Shown here piece after piece: positions 1-7,656 of a stretch of 64,000 nucleotides of DNA (positions are counted from its first letter, which is position 1; every line of letters begins with the position of its first letter). Source of the stretch: Lentibacter sp. XHP0401 (GTDB taxonomy: Bacteria > Pseudomonadota > Alphaproteobacteria > Rhodobacterales > Rhodobacteraceae). Position numbers and translations under genes: made by a program. The notes beneath the pieces were generated by a model. The model was not told where the DNA came from, ran no database searches, and was given only the letters and a program-made list of their open reading frames with translations. Where the stretch lies: contig NZ_JAOWLC010000013.1 in NCBI RefSeq assembly GCF_025751535.1, positions 1 through 64,000 on the forward strand, written 5' to 3'.

Positions 1-782
1 CGCCGCCGGTGAAGTGGGTTCTAAGGTTAGTAGCCAATACCCGCAACCCCTTTTTTCATAAATCTGTCTTTTTTTTAATAATCCCCGAATTGACCGGAGA
101 GATACCTTTATTCACAAGGCACTTCCCCCTCTCAGCGCACACGAAAAAGGAGAGGCTCACACGCAATGATAAACGAAAATCGTTGCAGATATTGCGATAC
201 GAGAAAGGAATCGGCCCCGTGACCAGTATTTGTCGGTATTTCAGATTCGATCATACCAATCACCACATCTCATACAAAGCCTACATAGGGCGCGGCGAAC
301 CCGACAAAGCAACACCCCCATATCCATACATCTGGAACCGGCCACTCCAGCCGAAGAGGCCGCGCAATCCAATTATTCAGACATTAGGAGCGTCTGGTCT
401 GTTCACGCGAGGCACTGCGCCAGAGCGAAGCCGATAAGAATTGCTCCCGCCGCAGAGCCTCCACTGATATGAGTTGCGCCCAGATACCCCCCTCGCCTTT
501 TGCTCCCTCTCGGCGCTGCGGGTGCCCAGCGCAAACCCGCGCCTTCAGCGATCCATTGCAGGTGGTTGTAAAAATCTTGCGAGTTTCGGCCCAAAAATAC
601 GGTGACGGAGCACGCTTGCTCAAACGCTAAGTCTTCCCACATTTCATCACAGCCACCTAGCCCATCCAAAAAGCGCCGCTGTGTAGCGGAAGGCATAGCG
701 ATCCAGAAGAGCTATGGCTGAGCCTCACAACCACTCTCCAAGATTTGGCTCTAACAGCCATGTAACTTACTGTGCGGCTTTT
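1..782. other. Gene-poor flank outside the island
   Basis: No convincing gene is seen in these bases. Several open frames exist on both strands, none with a recognisable domain. This stretch lies outside the distal attachment repeat, so it should be original chromosome that once adjoined the tRNA-Ser 3' end, or the edge of another element in the same hotspot. The last 80 bases run into the attachment repeat. Confidence 0.4.
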
Positions 783-798
783 GGTGGCGGAGACGAAG
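783..798. repeat. Distal attachment-site core repeat
   Basis: GGTGGCGGAGACGAAG is identical to 35272-35287 at the tRNA-Ser end and differs immediately outside it. Here it also opens a hairpin: GGTGGC pairs with GCCACC (802-807), and AGAC pairs with GTCT around a GAA loop. The tRNA body is absent on this side, so this is the distal copy made by site-specific integration. Confidence 0.85.
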
Positions 799-870
799 TC
801 TGCCACCACTTAATCGGGTGCAGTATAATTTTGTTATAAATCAATAACTTAAGTTAAACCCACACGCCAG

Positions 871-895
871 AATGTGTAGCGCAATGTGTAGCAAA
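871..895 (+). repeat. Candidate integrase arm sites, distal end
   Basis: The ten bases AATGTGTAGC occur twice, 12 bp apart (871-880 and 883-892), the second running into GTGTAGCAAA at 886-895. The same GTGTAGCAAA is found just inside the other end at 35153-35162. Short repeats at both inner ends of an integrated element are typical of tyrosine-recombinase arm sites. The rest of the gap between the attachment core and the first gene (799-1002) holds nothing else recognisable. Confidence 0.5.
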
Positions 896-1002
896 TTATC
901 TCTTGAACTGTTGGTTGCGGGAGTGCGCAACCGCCGTTGTCCACCCCGACTTCGGTGCATGATTTAAAAGAACGCCTGCAGGCCATCTGCCTAACAAACC
1001 CT

Positions 1003-1512
1003 CTAAAACGGAATTCCGATGAGAAACCTCAGTAAGGAGAATGCACCAATTGGGTTAACAGTTTCGCCAAATAGTGTCTCCCCGACAGCCAGTTCGAGAG
1101 TGGCATTCTCGATACCGGCGTCGATTACCACGCCAGTTCCAAGCTCAGCGGCAATCTCTGATGTTACGGCGAAGAGAACTTCCGGATCTTCTGCCATTGC
1201 TGCCGTTACATAACTTAACGAATCCGTTGCTTTCAGCTGTATCTCGGAGACACCGTCAAGACCGCCGAACACCATGATGTCCGTGACCGGGTGGTTGGTT
1301 GCTTCAAACATCGCAGCCTCAATACCTTGGACTGCCAGAGCTTCAACATACTCCTGCTCGAACAGGATGCCTTTTATGTTGCTCATGTGGCCAACTGTCG
1401 AAGCCGGATCAACAGTAGCGAAATAGTCGATGATCTCGTCGTTCGAAGCGGTTTCGAGGGAGTTATACCCGCGACGCACCGCTTCAAAAACGTCGTGATC
1501 GACGATGTTCAA
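1003..1512 (-). CDS. Small protein with possible PD-(D/E)XK (QxK-type) nuclease motif
   Basis: The product is 169 residues from a TTG start that overlaps the stop of the ankyrin gene (TTGA), with GGAG a few bases upstream, so translation is probably coupled. I recognise no named family. Residues 49-100 read like a minimal PD-(D/E)XK core: Glu52/Glu54 in a helix, Asp78 after a His-Pro-Val-Thr turn, then Glu90-Ile-Gln92-Leu-Lys94 on the next strand. A Gln before x-Lys is found in Mrr-like nucleases. The last 20 residues are hydrophobic (NPIGAFSLLRFLIGIPF), perhaps a membrane or interface helix. It is the last gene of the helicase-ankyrin cassette. A toxin or effector role is inference; it could equally be non-catalytic. 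Confidence 0.7.
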   Translation of the reverse strand: MNIVDHDVFEAVRRGYNSLETASNDEIIDYFATVDPASTVGHMSNIKGILFEQEYVEALAVQGIEAAMFEATNHPVTDIMVFGGLDGVSEIQLKATDSLSYVTAAMAEDPEVLFAVTSEIAAELGTGVVIDAGIENATLELAVGETLFGETVNPIGAFSLLRFLIGIPF

Positions 1513-2618
1513 GAAACAGCTCCGTAGCGCTTCAAAAGTTCAGTGCAGTTTGTATTCACCCGCGTAATCCCCTGACGGTCATAAGAAAAATCGAGCGCCG
1601 ATTTGCTTTCTGTATCGCTAAGGTTCGGGTCGGCACCGTTTTCAAGAAGTAACTCAACAACAGCCGTATGTTTCCGCTCCGACGCCTGCATCAACGCACT
1701 GCGTTTCTTAGCAGCCAGATGATCCACCGATGCATCTGCCTCTAGCAACGCTTTGCACAAGTCCACGCGGCCACGGTCTGCAGCTGCATGAATCGGTGCC
1801 CATTTTGGTCCTTTTACATTCACCGACGCACCACGTTCGATGAGGCGCATTGCGCATTCATCTTGGGCGACCATTATTGCGTTTAGAAGCGCTGGATTTC
1901 CTTCTTTGTCACGGATGTTGATGTCTGCTCCGGCATCAAGCATCAGATCTAGAATATCATCGTCACCCCTTCCGATCACCGAGATCAACAATGGCTGCGC
2001 GTCAGCAGCACCGACATTGACGTTCACGCCATCCGCGATCAGGAATCGAACAGTATCAAGCGAACCGTGCTCGTAAGCCGACAACAAGGCTGCTTCCTTA
2101 AATTTCCGGCCGAAGTTTGCGCCGTTCTCCGTCAAAAAGTCCACAATCGCGGTATGTTGTTTGAAAAACGCGCCAGTCACGGCGTTCCACCCGTCGTCTG
2201 AACAAATGTGAAGGTCTGCACCGTTTTCGATCAGATATTCTACGATATGCTTATAGCCCTTGATCGAAGCCCAAATTAATGGTGTCCAACCCCGATGATC
2301 TCGCGCGGAGATTTCAGCGCCATGCTGAAGCATCAGATCAGCAAGTTCAAAATGTTCGTTCTCAAGTGCAAGAACGAGTGCGCCCTTGCGGCAATCTGCA
2401 CCAAGGTTCGGGTTCGCTCCCAAAGTGACAAGTCGGGTTGCAATACCTAGATATCCTAACTCGACAGCGACAGTGAGAGAAATTCCTGTTTGCGCATTAG
2501 GGTCGAACTCCGGATTGGCGGCTATCTTCGAGGCCTCGTTCGCAAATCCCTTCTTCAAGGCTTCGATAAATTGATCGGCCAGGCTCTCGCCGCCGTCGCT
2601 GTGTTTACCGTCTTTCAT
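1509..2618 (-). CDS. Ankyrin-repeat protein
   Basis: The product is 369 residues from ATG at 2618, chosen because GGAGGG lies 10 bases upstream; an in-frame TTG at 2651 would add 11 residues. Nearly the whole chain is about ten ankyrin repeats, with the usual A-x-x-x-G-H and L-L-x-x-G-A-D-x-N signatures (for example GWTPLIWASIKGYKHIVEYL, then NGADPNLSD near the end). There is no signal peptide or enzymatic domain, so it is probably a cytoplasmic protein-binding scaffold. The end overlaps the small putative nuclease gene, and the start is about 100 bases after the helicase stop. It may bind or restrain one of these partners; that role is inferred from position. Confidence 0.85.
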   Translation of the reverse strand: MKDGKHSDGGESLADQFIEALKKGFANEASKIAANPEFDPNAQTGISLTVAVELGYLGIATRLVTLGANPNLGADCRKGALVLALENEHFELADLMLQHGAEISARDHRGWTPLIWASIKGYKHIVEYLIENGADLHICSDDGWNAVTGAFFKQHTAIVDFLTENGANFGRKFKEAALLSAYEHGSLDTVRFLIADGVNVNVGAADAQPLLISVIGRGDDDILDLMLDAGADINIRDKEGNPALLNAIMVAQDECAMRLIERGASVNVKGPKWAPIHAAADRGRVDLCKALLEADASVDHLAAKKRSALMQASERKHTAVVELLLENGADPNLSDTESKSALDFSYDRQGITRVNTNCTELLKRYGAVS

Positions 2619-2716
2619 AGTCGCTAGACCCTCCGCAAATTTTCGTTTCAAATATTATGAAGTTTCTATAAGTGGCTGTTTTGGGTTCCACTGGAGCTGT
2701 TCTAATATTTCAGTTT

Positions 2717-5413
2717 TCAGACAACAAACCTGTTGCTAAACAGGGGTTCAATTGGTGCGAGTTTGGCAGGCAATGTTTCTCCATGACATGTCAGCCCTAA
2801 ATAGGTAGCTGCCCTAGTGGTTCCAACGTAAAGGTATTTATCAAACAATTCAGGAAGTTGCTTGGCCAAGTCGTCAACACTAACAAAAAACACGGCTTCA
2901 AACTCCAAGCCTTTGATGTGTTGAACATCAAAAACTCGGATATCGTTATTTTGCCCCGCGAATTGGCCCTCATGGCACGGAACGACATTCATGTTATGTA
3001 TTTCGACTCGTTCACGCAGCATCTCGGCAAGAGGGCCGACTTCTTGTTCGTTGTTGACCAGAATAGCAACAGAGGGAAGCGGTGCAGTAAGGCTTTCGAT
3101 TTCCACCAAGCGTTTGGTAAGCCAATCTGCGATGGCAGTCCGGTCACTTAGATTCATGGCAAGCACTGGCTCAATACCGTCGCTATTGACGTCCTTGGGC
3201 AGGGTAACTTCCACCATTTGGCCGGAACACAGGCGCACGATTTCTGTCGCCAAGTGGCTGAGCTGCCGACTGTGGCGATAGGTAACCTCGATAGGTCGGA
3301 CGTCAATACCGGGGACAGCCCAGTTTATGTCATCATTCGACCGACTACCCCATTCAGTAATGCGTTGATTGAAATCTCCGCAAGCGAAGAATGACTGGAT
3401 TGCCGGGTTCGAAAGCGCGGCCATGCTACGCAACTGAAGCGGCGAGAAATCCGTCGCTTCATCAACCATAATCTGATTGCGGACAAGCTCAAGATATTGC
3501 CGGACTGGCTGAAGAGAGGCGTCATCTTGAAGCCGCGCCGCCGAGGGGTGCGCTACTACCTCTGCCAAAACGCTGAGTGCGCTCGCAAGCATCAGATCAA
3601 CTTCCAAAGGATGCGCATCCGTCGCAGATGCGGCTCCGACATCATACCAATGAGACTCAGCCAATCTAGTCCGACGGAAACGCCTATATCTCGTGGGCAA
3701 CCCATTGATATAGCGTCGTATAGGACTGACAAATCTCCGAAAAGCAGTTTGAAGTTGGAGGCTGCCGCCTATCTCGCTCAGTTCGCCTCGTTCCATTGTT
3801 CGATCGCCAATCCAAGCAGCGATTTTTCCAGTGCGTCCACCTTTTGGCACCTGCCGCCCAGACGCGGCAGCGAGTGCCTGGCTCCGGATATTCGCGGTAA
3901 ATGCTACCAGTGCTTTTGCGACCGGTGTCGGTGCAGTCGCGAGTTCCTCATCCTCATCTCCGTCTCCCTCCTCAGAATCTTCCTCAGAAGCAAGCGTGTC
4001 GAGGAACCGCGCAAAATCTTTAAGGAGCTCGCGATCATGATTTAGACGTAAAGTGATGTGTCGACGAATTCGATCATCGGTTTCCGACCGCAAAGTAGCC
4101 AGAGGCACTTGCACGTCGTTGGAAAAGCGGACCAGCTCAAGAAGAGCGCTAGCTGTGGTCGATCGACGTAGCTTTTTTAATACTTTATCAGCGTCAACAC
4201 CAAATCGCGAAATCTCTTTGCGCACAGATTTTTTTAAAGTTTCAGCAGCGGTGTTTAAGCCGGACCAGAAATCTTCAACCTGCCATTCATCAAAATCCTC
4301 AAACCAAATAGCTTGCCCAGTAATTGTGTCAGAAAGTAATATTTGGGCAGCACGTTGTTGGACGAAGGCACCACTTCCTCCGCTTGATTTCAGAATTCGG
4401 AAATGGTTGCGTGCAAGCTCCAGACGATATCGCTCCCAAGTAGATATCCTTTGGTCCGGGGCCGCTATGCCCTCGCGCGCAAAGGCCTCTTTCAGATACT
4501 GCTTCAACAGTTCTGTCGGAGTAAACATCATCCAACTGTCCCTATGCGGGAGCATGGTTTCAGCTTCCGTGCCTGACACAATGCGTCTCTCATCGTCTTC
4601 GAGGTAGACTACATCCAACTTCTGACCGAGTCGGCGAATAAGTGTTGTGGTCTTTCCAGTTCCTGGCGGGCCGATAATCAATAGTTGCTTCTGTAGTGGC
4701 AGACGAAATATTTCGTCTTGGTAGCGGTCTAGGATCGGCTGATCCCGCAGGCCCATTTTTGTGATGACGGTGCGCTTTATACCTTCGATGATTTTATCAG
4801 CGTGCTGAGCCTCTGAAAGGATATGGCTAAGAATATCCTCATCGATCAGGGATCCGGTGCCAGCATCATCCAAAAGTTGACGCATCGATGGAATCGTGAT
4901 CGTGCCATAGGAGTCTGCCGACAATACTGAGTCACGCGAATCCCAAGTTTCGTGCGCAAAAAGCGGATACAGAATCCCTTTTTCCTGCACCGTTACGGAA
5001 AGTTCGCCGTTTGGGAGGCGCAATTCAAAGTCATCGCCGACAGCAAGAGACGCCAAGCGACCAGCGGGGGAATTGCGACCGGCAAGACGGTAATTCGAGT
5101 TGCCAAAGCTTTCGGCTGTATTTCTGCAGATGTAATAGGTAACCGTTTCACCATCATCACGTAGAACAACGACTCTTGCGATTGCAGGTTCTCGAGCGAA
5201 TGAGATCAAGCTACGCATGCGCTCATCGTCGATGTTGTCGAGTGATCTTAATGCTCCACCCGAAGTGAATGTATTGATGCTTGCGAAAGCCTCCGCGCCC
5301 GATGAACGGTTTCCTTCAAGTCGCGTTCGAGCGGCTGCTGCCAATTCGGTCAATGTGCTTAAAGTATCGCTTGATATCCGAACAACATCATCTTTCTGGC
5401 TGGCATCGATCAT
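2717..5413 (-). CDS. UvrD-like superfamily 1 helicase with N-terminal GreA/GreB-C-like domain
   Basis: The product is 898 residues. Residues 248-255 are a Walker A (GPPGTGKT) after a Q-motif-like stretch. Near 655 is the Walker B MVDEATDFSPLQL, followed by a UvrD-type GDFNQRI and Y-R-H-S-R motif. Near 833 and 861 are HIKGLEFEAVFF and YVGTTRA, the C-terminal motifs of UvrD/Rep helicases. Residues 74-145, with NSPAGRLASLAVGDDF at 114-129, resemble the FKBP-like C-terminal domain of transcript-cleavage factors GreA/GreB. That fold would suggest contact with RNA polymerase, as in HelD-type proteins; this is inference. An acidic linker (EEDSEEGDGDEDEE) sits mid-protein. The gene starts 155 bases after brxL, in the same direction, and heads the helicase-ankyrin-nuclease cassette. 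It is not one of the usual six BREX type 1 genes. Confidence 0.85.
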   Translation of the reverse strand: MIDASQKDDVVRISSDTLSTLTELAAAARTRLEGNRSSGAEAFASINTFTSGGALRSLDNIDDERMRSLISFAREPAIARVVVLRDDGETVTYYICRNTAESFGNSNYRLAGRNSPAGRLASLAVGDDFELRLPNGELSVTVQEKGILYPLFAHETWDSRDSVLSADSYGTITIPSMRQLLDDAGTGSLIDEDILSHILSEAQHADKIIEGIKRTVITKMGLRDQPILDRYQDEIFRLPLQKQLLIIGPPGTGKTTTLIRRLGQKLDVVYLEDDERRIVSGTEAETMLPHRDSWMMFTPTELLKQYLKEAFAREGIAAPDQRISTWERYRLELARNHFRILKSSGGSGAFVQQRAAQILLSDTITGQAIWFEDFDEWQVEDFWSGLNTAAETLKKSVRKEISRFGVDADKVLKKLRRSTTASALLELVRFSNDVQVPLATLRSETDDRIRRHITLRLNHDRELLKDFARFLDTLASEEDSEEGDGDEDEELATAPTPVAKALVAFTANIRSQALAAASGRQVPKGGRTGKIAAWIGDRTMERGELSEIGGSLQLQTAFRRFVSPIRRYINGLPTRYRRFRRTRLAESHWYDVGAASATDAHPLEVDLMLASALSVLAEVVAHPSAARLQDDASLQPVRQYLELVRNQIMVDEATDFSPLQLRSMAALSNPAIQSFFACGDFNQRITEWGSRSNDDINWAVPGIDVRPIEVTYRHSRQLSHLATEIVRLCSGQMVEVTLPKDVNSDGIEPVLAMNLSDRTAIADWLTKRLVEIESLTAPLPSVAILVNNEQEVGPLAEMLRERVEIHNMNVVPCHEGQFAGQNNDIRVFDVQHIKGLEFEAVFFVSVDDLAKQLPELFDKYLYVGTTRAATYLGLTCHGETLPAKLAPIEPLFSNRFVV

Positions 5414-5567
5414 TTATTTCTCTTTTTTCATTAAACTCTCAACGCCGAACGGTAATTTAGAGAAACCTGCAGCATTGACCAAATCTATTTACGTCATTTC
5501 AAAAGTATTGTTGGCGGGGTCTGTCAATTTCAGCAAGGCCGAATGGCGAGACAGTTTTCCATAAACA

Positions 5568-7649
5568 CTAAGAACTGACATACGTCACATAAAACCCCTT
5601 GATCATCCTGTGTTCCTGCATCCTTTCGCCCAAAGAGAAGCCGTTCGTTTTGCGCGGGGTCGGTTGGAAGATGTCCAACCCGCGGTCAAGCACCATCTTC
5701 CAGCCAGTATCCGTGCTGATGTCACGAGCATGCATGGATCCCGTGCCATCAAAGGCCCAGGTAAAATCAACCCCTGTATCTGTGCAGGCTTCGGCAACAC
5801 CGTCCAGACATTCACGTTGTTCCTGAATATTACCATCGTCCGGTGCAGTCATCAGATGCACGGCGACCTGATCTTCAGGTGCCTTGCGGCGGATTAGCAT
5901 TTCGATGAACTCCATAACGTTCCGCGCTTGGTGGAACTTTCGGATATAGGGATCAGTGATCGTGATCCGGCTGGCGCCATCCGTCCATGGGCCAAATATC
6001 TTGTCGAAACTAATTCCCTTGCGATTTTCATTAAACACGATGTGTCCAGGTTTCGGGGCGAAGGCTTTGGGCTGTGCGTCAGGCGCCGTTACCGTATCGC
6101 CTTCTAAGCCTGTATCTGTTCGCTCTGTCGGCGCCTCGGCGTCCTCGTGCAAGATGACCTCTTCATCTTCACCAGTAGGCCTTCGATGATAGAACTGGGG
6201 ATACTCTTCTTCCTCTAAGGTAGTGACTTTCCGCTTTGCACCATCCGCACCAACATAGTAAAAGTCTGCCTTCTCAAAGGTGTTATCGATACGAAGCAAC
6301 TGGTCTTTCACCCGCTTGCGGCTTTCAATGGCCAAGCGCAGAAGCTCTTCGACCTCGTCTTCCGTTTCTCCGCCATTTGGAAAAATCAGCTTCAAAAGAC
6401 CGGACATGGTCTTGTCGATCGCGGCACGGTCGCGGATATGGGTCTGGACTGGCACGGAAAAAAAGCGATTAGGCCTGTTTGAAAAGTCTTCGGCACGTAA
6501 ATGACGTAGTATCTCGGCCAAGTAATCAACGATGAAGCCGTAGCCTGACGTGAACATTTGCCCTCGGATAATGTCGACTTCCCATCCCGGCAAATAGGCA
6601 TGCAAGCGGTCGATAAATGCGCTGTCGTGGAACTGGGGCGGCAAGGCTTCGAACAGATCGCTGTTCTTGAGCATCCAAGGAACGTTGTGATCGGTATTGC
6701 CTACGAAGGCGAAACTGGCCTCGGCGCCCATGGGATTGACCCCACGTGAAAACTGCTTGTTCGCCATATAGTTCTTCATGATGTCGACCAGCGCCTTGTT
6801 GGCCGTCTTTTCACGTCCGGCAAACTCGTCAAAGGCCACAACATCCCAATATCCAACGAGACCTATCCGTCCGTTCGAATTGTTGACGAACAACTTCGGC
6901 ACCGTGATTTCCCCGCCCGAGATCAGCTGACCATGAGGTGAGAATTCCGAATAGATGTGCGACTTACCCGTCCCCTTGGGGCCCAGCTCGATGATGTTGT
7001 AATTGCGCTCCACAAAAGGGATCAGGCGCATTAGCTGCAACAGCTTGGAGCGCCGGCCAAAGGCTTCCGGATCGAAACCGATGCTCTGCATCAGAAGATC
7101 AATCCATTCCTCGGTAGTGAATTGATCGCGCGTCTGACGGTAAGCGTCATAGTCGACACGCGCAATCTGGATCGGCTTCAACGTATCAACGATCCATGGT
7201 GAGATCCGGTTATCCTCGGAAAATTCATATTGCACATCGGCAATGCACCAGACGCCCGTAACCAGTAGCTTAGGATGTGCCTTAACAGTGGCAGCATCAA
7301 TGGCGACACGCTTGACCCCAAGGCTTTCGAACACCGCCTCATAGGCGTCAGTCTTCTCATTCAAAGCCACGCTAACCTGATCAATAACTTTGTAGCGCCC
7401 TTTTTCCTTGATCGTAGACTGAACCAGCCCGGCCTCGGAACGGTGAACGTAATGCTTCCGCAGGATGTCTTTTACCGTCTCAATGCCGGTGGCGATGGAA
7501 GCTTCATCATCGGTCGCGCAATATTGACCAAGGAGATATTCCAGAACGTAGGTGGGCACGATTGCATTGCCCTTTACGGCTTTCACCAGATCCTTGCGGA
7601 CCACATAGCCTGCGAAATGTTCATTGATTTTGTCATCTAATATGCTCAT
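5568..7649 (-). CDS. brxL: BREX protein BrxL, variant with MIT_C-type C-terminus
   Basis: The product is 693 residues. ATG at 7649 is preferred over 7679 because GAGG precedes it and the chain then begins as BrxL proteins do (MSILDDKINEHF). Residues 221-229 hold a Lon-type Walker A (LGPKGTGKSH), followed by SGGEITVPKLFVNN and the Walker B-like VVAFDEFAG: the AAA+ core of BrxL, a DNA-binding ring ATPase. After an acidic linker, residues about 545-693 do not look like the Lon protease domain of classical BrxL. They look like an MIT_C domain (phospholipase D-like fold): GISFDKIFGPW, ITITDPYIRKFHQ, TDTGWKMVLDRGLDIFQ and a final FYVTYV. The gene starts seven bases after pglZ ends. The family call is firm; the C-terminal domain is by pattern recognition. 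Confidence 0.9.
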   Translation of the reverse strand: MSILDDKINEHFAGYVVRKDLVKAVKGNAIVPTYVLEYLLGQYCATDDEASIATGIETVKDILRKHYVHRSEAGLVQSTIKEKGRYKVIDQVSVALNEKTDAYEAVFESLGVKRVAIDAATVKAHPKLLVTGVWCIADVQYEFSEDNRISPWIVDTLKPIQIARVDYDAYRQTRDQFTTEEWIDLLMQSIGFDPEAFGRRSKLLQLMRLIPFVERNYNIIELGPKGTGKSHIYSEFSPHGQLISGGEITVPKLFVNNSNGRIGLVGYWDVVAFDEFAGREKTANKALVDIMKNYMANKQFSRGVNPMGAEASFAFVGNTDHNVPWMLKNSDLFEALPPQFHDSAFIDRLHAYLPGWEVDIIRGQMFTSGYGFIVDYLAEILRHLRAEDFSNRPNRFFSVPVQTHIRDRAAIDKTMSGLLKLIFPNGGETEDEVEELLRLAIESRKRVKDQLLRIDNTFEKADFYYVGADGAKRKVTTLEEEEYPQFYHRRPTGEDEEVILHEDAEAPTERTDTGLEGDTVTAPDAQPKAFAPKPGHIVFNENRKGISFDKIFGPWTDGASRITITDPYIRKFHQARNVMEFIEMLIRRKAPEDQVAVHLMTAPDDGNIQEQRECLDGVAEACTDTGVDFTWAFDGTGSMHARDISTDTGWKMVLDRGLDIFQPTPRKTNGFSLGERMQEHRMIKGFYVTYVSS

Positions 7650-7656
7650 CGGGGCC

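Noticed and set aside
403-696. Minus-strand ORF of 97 codons outside the island end
   Set aside because: The sequence looks fairly protein-like but matches no family I know, and overlapping frames on both strands are equally open. Not called without homology.
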